From JAVBQL01 sp031549085 (GTDB lineage: Bacteria > Spirochaetota > GWE2-31-10 > MWDO01), in contig JAVBQL010000008.1 in the NCBI GenBank assembly GCA_031549085.1, positions 1-64,000 on the forward strand: 64,000 nucleotides of DNA, given 5' to 3'. A model generated the notes under the pieces. It saw only the letters and a list, made by a program, of their open reading frames with translations. It was not told where the DNA came from and did not search any database. A program made the position numbers and the translations under genes. This document shows positions 63,221-64,000 of the stretch, in pieces. Position 1 is the first letter of the stretch, and the number at the start of each line of letters is the position of its first letter.

Positions 63221-63330
63221 CATATGTATTCCTATCTTTTTTTTGCAATCAATTATGCTAAATTTGTCTCTGGAGCCCTATGGTGATGGTAGGCTTGGTG
63301 TTGATTTATTAATCATACCATATTAATCCT

Positions 63331-63410
63331 ATACCCACACATTAATCAAATGGTGGTAACAAACAATCATAAGTTATTTTAACCAATAATAAATGTGGAT
63401 ATTTTTTTTT
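63331..63410 (+). terminator. Probable expression-platform terminator
   Basis: Outer stem ATAcCCACA / TGTGGaTAT, inner TGGT..TAAC / GTTA..ACCA pairs, then nine or more T's. It lies 10 bases before the AAGGAG of the lipoprotein gene, the position expected for riboswitch-controlled attenuation. Confidence 0.5.
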
Positions 63411-63429
63411 TAATTTTTAAGGAGTTTTT

Positions 63430-64000
63430 ATGAACAAATTATTCAATCTATTTTCAATATTTTTCATTCTGCTATCTATATTTTCATGTGCCGACCCTGC
63501 TGCTGAAATTGGCGATAATACAAATCCAGATGATCTATATGAGTTGGGACAAGCCCCAAATGATATTGTAAAGTATAACAATGGATATGTCATAATATCA
63601 TCAATGTCTAGTATTGCTCAAGTCTTTACTTATAAAGAGAGCAGCATCTTTCTCACATTAATAAATCAGGGATCTGAAACAACCAGCACACTATCAAGTG
63701 ATGGAATGTGGAGAGTTGATGGCAGGACAACAGCAAAGTTGGTAAGAGAGTTCTCCTTGGGGCAGGGAGTAAATCCATATAAAGCAACAGTAGTTGGAGA
63801 TAATCTATATACAACAGCTCTTGAGGATGACAAACTTCTCATTCACAATCTAACTAATGGAAATAAAATAGATGAAGTTGACATACCAAAAGATGGTCAA
63901 TACAACTCAAAACCAAGTGGCATTGTAAATTATGGAGACTACATTTTGGTGGCATGCTCCTTCTACTTTATTGGTAATGATTATAGTGTAAACTATAGAG
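63430..64000 (+). CDS. Lipoprotein under riboswitch-like leader (partial)
   Basis: The first 190 residues of a protein that continues past the window. A type II signal peptide ends in the lipobox LLSIFSC-A (Cys20). The mature part shows repeated short beta-type strands (VKYNNGYVIISS, ATVVGDNLYTTALEDDKLLIHNL, PSGIVNYGDYILVACSF), as in beta-propeller or YncE-like surface proteins. AAGGAG lies before the ATG. Control by a cobalamin-type leader suggests a role in corrinoid capture, comparable to Bacteroides BtuG, but the rest of the gene is needed. Confidence 0.7.
   Translation, partial: MNKLFNLFSIFFILLSIFSCADPAAEIGDNTNPDDLYELGQAPNDIVKYNNGYVIISSMSSIAQVFTYKESSIFLTLINQGSETTSTLSSDGMWRVDGRTTAKLVREFSLGQGVNPYKATVVGDNLYTTALEDDKLLIHNLTNGNKIDEVDIPKDGQYNSKPSGIVNYGDYILVACSFYFIGNDYSVNYR

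Noticed and set aside
1..64000. CRISPR arrays, rRNA operons, transposase genes
   Set aside because: No regularly spaced repeats, rRNA motifs or intact transposase/integrase reading frames were found on reading both strands.

Overview
The window is an AT-rich bacterial chromosome segment (composition judged by eye, not computed) carrying about 45 genes. The cell is a diderm with peptidoglycan: it has MurA, Alr, two Lgt paralogues, an MltD-type lytic transglycosylase, SPOR and LysM domains, lipoproteins and signal peptides. A DUF115/Maf-like protein is the only hint of flagella or surface glycosylation. The mix of GerMN, HAMP-only, LPP20/FlgT-like, M15 peptidase and DUF115 proteins, the TlyA methyltransferase, and MurA with Asp in place of the catalytic Cys best fits a spirochaete or a relative. 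This is an inference; no rRNA gene is present to settle it.

Layout. 0-6 kb: glyS (−, lacking its C-terminal anticodon-binding domain), mutL (−) and a ClpC-like ATPase (+). 5.8-10.5 kb: a SPOR-domain protein followed by three tandem exported WG-repeat paralogues. 10.5-14.6 kb: folD (apparently leaderless), glgB with a strong terminator, and an XRE regulator behind a 40-bp perfect palindrome. 14.9-21 kb (−): M15 peptidase, ferredoxin, a four-His membrane protein, transketolase, pirin and endonuclease IV. 21.2-27.9 kb (+): a PpiD/SurA-like chaperone, DUF115 protein, response regulator, STAS protein, a 38-residue membrane protein, surE and a U32 peptidase. 28-41 kb (−): HAMP protein, CYTH protein, recA, murA, tRNA-Met(CAT), GerMN protein, lgt, HAD phosphatase, a ferritin-like protein, an orphan adenine methyltransferase, a Cys-rich membrane protein, alr and ilvD. 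40.9-44.3 kb (−): a large WG-repeat gene inserted beside a membrane-protein gene and flanked by 57-bp direct repeats. 44.5-51.2 kb (+): aconitase, a Thr-rich exported protein, a DtxR/MntR-type repressor, a FeoA-FeoB fusion and tRNA-Asn(GTT). 51.3-62.6 kb: lgt2 (−), argG (+), then on − a PD-(D/E)XK-like protein, nadB, clpC, an LPP20-like protein, mltD and tlyA. 62.8-64 kb (+): a 15-codon mini-gene with its own consensus promoter and terminator, then a compact cobalamin-riboswitch-like leader ahead of a lipoprotein gene that runs off the window.

Common themes. Iron: a DtxR-type repressor with a perfect inverted repeat over its own promoter, FeoAB, and a FeoB-associated-type Cys-rich membrane protein elsewhere. 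Envelope: Lgt, MurA, Alr, MltD and M15 peptidase. WG repeats: four genes in two places, one of them clearly inserted. Consensus −35/−10 promoters with 17-bp spacers recur, and two of them place the transcription start at the ATG (folD, lgt2).

The most unexplained structure is a family of intergenic elements (33.4, 48.2 and 59.0 kb) sharing TTGAYCTGCC and a pairing TCAATAA block. Next come the WG insertion, an ~90-bp near-perfect hairpin beside tRNA-Met, the 15-codon transcription unit and the riboswitch-controlled lipoprotein.
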